A stretch of DNA of 9,018 bases from Verrucomicrobiales bacterium. GTDB lineage: Bacteria > Verrucomicrobiota > Verrucomicrobiia > Limisphaerales > UBA1096. Made by a program: the position numbers and the translations under genes. Under the pieces are notes generated by a model. That model saw nothing but the letters and a program-made list of their open reading frames with translations, made no database searches and was not told where the DNA came from. The stretch lies in contig PAOJ01000027.1 of NCBI GenBank assembly GCA_002708005.1, positions 1 to 9,018 on the forward strand. Direction: 5' to 3'. This document shows, in pieces, positions 6,558 to 9,018 of this stretch. Positions within the stretch are counted from its first letter, which is position 1, and the number at the start of each line of letters is the position of its first letter.

Positions 6558-7907
6558 ATGAAACTTAACTTTAATTGTTATTCGATAACCGTCTTTACCT
6601 TTGTGTTGGGCGTAGTTTCAGCATCTTCTCAAAATGCAGATGATCTTGGAGAGAAGCTGACTCCTTTAGGGGCTCAGAAGATGGGCAATGGTTCAACTAT
6701 TCCCGATTGGAATGGTGGTATTACGGCACCGCCTTCGGGATATAAGGTAGGGGATCATCATCCCGATCCCTTTTCTGCTGATAAACCACTTTTTACCATA
6801 ACTCAGGCTAATGCTGAAAAGTATGCCGATAATTTGAGTGAAGGCCACAAGGCGCTTTTAGACAAATATGGTTCGACTTACAAAATGCCAGTCTATTCCA
6901 CCAAGCGTAGTGCTTCAGCTCCTCAAGATATTTATGATGCGACCAAGGCAAACGTTGGTAAAGCCAAGTTAGCTGATGATGGTAATGGTGTAGTTGGTGC
7001 CTCTCGTGGGATTCCATTTCCAATCCCACAGAATGGACAAGAGGTGATTTGGAATCATTTACTTAGGTATCGTGGATTAAGTGGCATCCGCAAGGTGGGA
7101 CAAGTGGCTCCTACTCGTTCGGGTAATTATACTCTAGTGCAACTTGAGGAGCAGCTTTTCTGGAATTACCACAAGAAGGGGGCTACTTCTGATAATATCG
7201 GTAATGTTATGGCTTATATGGAACAGAAGGTGACATCACCTGCACGTTTGGCTGGTACAATTCTAATGGTGCACGAAACCTTAAATCAGGTTGCAGATCC
7301 ACGACGCGCATGGGTTTATAACACCGGCCAACGTAGAGTGCGCCGTGCACCAAATGTGGCCTATGACAATCCTGGGACAGCATCAGATGGTATGCGAACG
7401 AGTGACCAGTTAGATATGTTTAATGGAGGTATTGATCGTTACGATTGGAAGCTTATTGGTAAAAAAGAACTTTTTGTGCCATATAACTCATACAAGCTGC
7501 ATAGCGATGAACTAAAGGTTAAGGATATTGTTACTCCGCTTCACATAAACCAAGAACATACTCGCTATGAACTACACCGAGTCTGGGTGGTAGAAGCCAC
7601 ACTGAAAGAGGGCAAGCGTCATATCTATTCTAAGCGTCGTTTTTATATTGATGAAGATAGTTGGGGAGCTCTCGTGGTTGATCAGTACGATGGGCAGGGA
7701 CGGCTTTGGCGAGTTTCCGAGGCGCATAGTATAAATTATTATGAGGTCTTATCATTTTGGTCTACCCTTGAGGTTCACATGGACATACTTTCAGGGCGTT
7801 ATCTTGCACATGGTTTGGACAATGAAAATGAGATGTACGATTTTTCGTTTGTAAGTAAGCCGGGTAATTATACTCCGTCATCACTTCGCCGCCGCGGACG
7901 ACGTTAG
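6558..7907 (+). CDS. DUF1329 family periplasmic protein
   Basis: A 449-residue DUF1329 protein of normal family length. After a signal peptide (hydrophobic 9-22, cleavage near SAS at 21-23), family signatures run in order: KLTPLGAQKMGNGSTIPDWN (33-52), GGITAPPSGY (53-62), DPFSADKPLFTIT (70-82), LSEGHKALL (93-101), YKMPVYSTKRSASAPQDIY (108-126), GIPFPIPQNGQEVIWNHLLR (151-170) and YRG. Later come ADPRRAWVYNTGQRRVRRAP (246-265), MRTSDQLDMFNGGIDRYDW (279-297) and RRFYIDEDSWG (360-370). Known family members adopt a LolA/LolB-like half-barrel able to hold a lipid or other apolar ligand, so it is probably the periplasmic carrier between pump and outer-membrane barrel; that role is inference. It lies 21 bases after the DUF1302 gene and 18 before the YCF48-like gene. 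The protein ends in a basic RRRGRR tail. Confidence 0.93.
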   Translation: MKLNFNCYSITVFTFVLGVVSASSQNADDLGEKLTPLGAQKMGNGSTIPDWNGGITAPPSGYKVGDHHPDPFSADKPLFTITQANAEKYADNLSEGHKALLDKYGSTYKMPVYSTKRSASAPQDIYDATKANVGKAKLADDGNGVVGASRGIPFPIPQNGQEVIWNHLLRYRGLSGIRKVGQVAPTRSGNYTLVQLEEQLFWNYHKKGATSDNIGNVMAYMEQKVTSPARLAGTILMVHETLNQVADPRRAWVYNTGQRRVRRAPNVAYDNPGTASDGMRTSDQLDMFNGGIDRYDWKLIGKKELFVPYNSYKLHSDELKVKDIVTPLHINQEHTRYELHRVWVVEATLKEGKRHIYSKRRFYIDEDSWGALVVDQYDGQGRLWRVSEAHSINYYEVLSFWSTLEVHMDILSGRYLAHGLDNENEMYDFSFVSKPGNYTPSSLRRRGRR

Positions 7908-7925
7908 TTGCCGCATACTCTTTAG

Positions 7926-8948
7926 GTGCGTTTTTTAATAAAAGACTTAAAACTTACCAAAGGCGGGCCGAGGTTTTCCTCGGCCCGTTGTGCTATTCTT
8001 TTAGCTTTTGTATTTTTTTTGTTTAGTTTGATGGTGCCATTTGCTCAGTCAATTGACGGGCCATCTGTAATGGCCCGTTTAGCTAAGCAGTCTTTATTGC
8101 TTGGTATTCACGGTCGAGCGGGAATAGCCGTTGCTGTTGGAGAGAGGGGACATATACTTTTAACTAACAATCAGGGCAAAACTTGGGTTCAAAAAAAATC
8201 CCCAACTCGACGTACTCTTAATTCGGTTTATCTTTTAGATCAAAAAACGATTTGGATTGCAGGGCATCAATCTACTGTTCTTCGTTCGCTAGATAGCGGT
8301 GAAAGCTGGACTAAGATTAAGGTGTTGAATGATCCTGAAACATCTTTTTTGGACTTGCTGTTCGTTGATTCAAGGCGTGGATTTATAGTTGGTTCTTACG
8401 GTAAGTTCTTTTCTACTATTGATGGCGGAAACACATGGATAGAAAATAAACAGGAGGAAGATCCTCATTTTTATCAAATTACATCTGCATCAAATGGGCT
8501 TCTCTGGTTGATTGGTGAATTTGGAACTGTTTGGAAAAGTAAAAATCAAGGAAACTCATGGGAGTCGCTAGATATTGATTATGAGGGCACTTTATTTGGC
8601 GGGGTGCCATTAATTAAAAGTGAATCGATCATTGTGCACGGATTACAGGGTAATATTTTTAGATTTAAGAATGGTTCAATATGGGAAAAAATTGATTCAC
8701 CAACGAATGCAATATTGCATAGAGGAACGCAATTGAAGGATGGTCAATTAGTTTTTGCAGCCGGGGCGGGAGAGTTGTTGTTAGGCTCTGATAAGAGTCG
8801 TTTGTTTCAAGTTGTAAAATTATCGGATAAGGCTGCTGTGCCAACTGATTTGTGGCAATCGGAAGATGGTAGCTTACTAGTGACTACCGATCGGGGTGTA
8901 TTTCGTATAACTTTGAGTGAATTGAACAAAAGTAAGTTGAATGATTAA
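7926..8948 (+). CDS. YCF48-like / BNR-repeat periplasmic protein
   Basis: A 340-residue beta-propeller-type protein. It has four Asp-box/BNR-like motifs: TNNQGKTWV (80-88), SLDSGESWT (121-129), TIDGGNTWI (164-172) and SKNQGNSWE (205-213), each preceded by a propeller strand (for example IWIAGHQSTVLR, GFIVGSYGKFFST, LWLIGEFGTVWKS). This is the pattern of Ycf48-like (PSII_BNR) proteins, which in non-photosynthetic bacteria occur beside RND exporter genes and probably act as an assembly or scaffold factor. The GTG at 7926 is chosen because only it places a whole signal peptide (basic n-region, hydrophobic core at residues 22-39, cleavage near FAQS) in frame. The next in-frame ATG (8031) would delete that core. 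No Shine-Dalgarno is seen. Two strong hairpins fall in the first 50 or so codons. The stop overlaps the next start (ATGATTAA). Confidence 0.85.
   Translation: MRFLIKDLKLTKGGPRFSSARCAILLAFVFFLFSLMVPFAQSIDGPSVMARLAKQSLLLGIHGRAGIAVAVGERGHILLTNNQGKTWVQKKSPTRRTLNSVYLLDQKTIWIAGHQSTVLRSLDSGESWTKIKVLNDPETSFLDLLFVDSRRGFIVGSYGKFFSTIDGGNTWIENKQEEDPHFYQITSASNGLLWLIGEFGTVWKSKNQGNSWESLDIDYEGTLFGGVPLIKSESIIVHGLQGNIFRFKNGSIWEKIDSPTNAILHRGTQLKDGQLVFAAGAGELLLGSDKSRLFQVVKLSDKAAVPTDLWQSEDGSLLVTTDRGVFRITLSELNKSKLND
7964..7987 (+). promoter_or_regulatory. Perfect GC-rich hairpin 1 (terminator/attenuator-like)
   Basis: CGGGCCGAGG (7964-7973) and CCTCGGCCCG (7978-7987) form a perfect 10-base-pair stem with a TTTT loop; two further G-U pairs may extend the base. 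It starts 38 bases after the GTG start of the YCF48-like gene. The downstream sequence (TTGTGCTATTCTTTT) is T-rich but not a clean T-run, so this resembles an imperfect intrinsic terminator or attenuator. It stands out strongly against the surrounding A/T-rich DNA. Confidence 0.6.
8056..8078 (+). promoter_or_regulatory. Perfect hairpin 2, sharing its core with hairpin 1
   Basis: ACGGGCCAT (8056-8064) and ATGGCCCGT (8070-8078) form a perfect 9-base-pair stem around a 5-base loop (CTGTA). Its core CGGGCC/GGCCCG is the same as that of the hairpin at 7964-7987, so the 3' arm of the first (7982-7987) can pair with the 5' arm of the second (8057-8062) as an alternative. It encodes DGPSVMAR just after the signal peptide of the YCF48-like protein. 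Confidence 0.45.
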
Positions 8949-9018
8949 GAGTTCATTTTCTTTTTGGTTAGAACAATGGTTGTTTCGTCATAGAACAAGC
9001 TTTCTCGTCTTATTTTTG
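8941..9018 (+). CDS. RND-superfamily (MMPL/HAE3-like) exporter, first 26 codons
   Basis: The start ATG at 8941 overlaps the end of the YCF48-like gene by 8 bases (ATGATTAA), a layout that favours translational coupling. Only MIKSSFSFWLEQWLFRHRTS followed by FLVLFL is visible before the window ends. The pattern of a short cytoplasmic amphipathic segment with RHR, leading straight into a hydrophobic helix, is typical of the N-terminus of large RND exporters of the hydrophobe/MMPL type. Such exporters commonly accompany DUF1302, DUF1329 and YCF48-like genes. The identification rests mainly on this context plus the N-terminal pattern and cannot be proved from 26 residues. Confidence 0.6.
   Translation, partial: MIKSSFSFWLEQWLFRHRTSFLVLFL

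Overview
The window is an AT-rich, densely packed stretch of bacterial chromosome. It probably comes from a marine Gram-negative of the Planctomycetota-Verrucomicrobiota-Chlamydiota group, most likely Verrucomicrobiota/Opitutae-like. That placement is an inference from three things: a secreted formylglycine-type sulfatase, a DUF6786-type lipoprotein of a kind I associate with Verrucomicrobiota and Bacteroidota, and a parvulin C-terminus of the sort I associate with Opitutae. Nearly all start codons lack a Shine-Dalgarno motif and follow A/T-rich leaders. Every complete protein carries an N-terminal export signal, so the whole window concerns the cell envelope.

Left part (1-2769, plus strand): the 3' end of a parvulin-type peptidyl-prolyl isomerase; a secreted protein of unknown function with an Ig-like front half; and a DUF6786-family lipoprotein. 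Spacers are 44 and 25 bases, so they may be co-transcribed. Middle (2759-4192, minus strand): a secreted sulfatase with an intact C-x-P-x-R formylglycine motif, convergent with the lipoprotein gene and overlapping it by 11 bases. An AT-rich 94-base gap (4193-4286) separates the sulfatase from a divergent operon.

Right part (4287-9018, plus strand): four tightly linked genes, namely a DUF1302 outer-membrane beta-barrel, a DUF1329 periplasmic protein (LolA/LolB-like fold family), a YCF48/BNR-repeat protein and the first 26 codons of a probable RND-superfamily exporter. This looks like one envelope-spanning machine: inner-membrane pump, periplasmic carrier and scaffold, outer-membrane barrel. 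It probably moves a hydrophobic molecule or lipid, but its substrate is not visible here.

Two features of this operon stand out. The DUF1302 barrel contains an insertion of eleven near-perfect heptads, forming a predicted antiparallel coiled-coil hairpin that by barrel topology should face outside the cell. The start of the YCF48 gene contains two perfect GC-rich hairpins whose arms can also pair with each other, a layout suggesting transcript-level control of the pump genes. No RNA genes, CRISPR arrays, insertion sequences or attachment sites were recognised.
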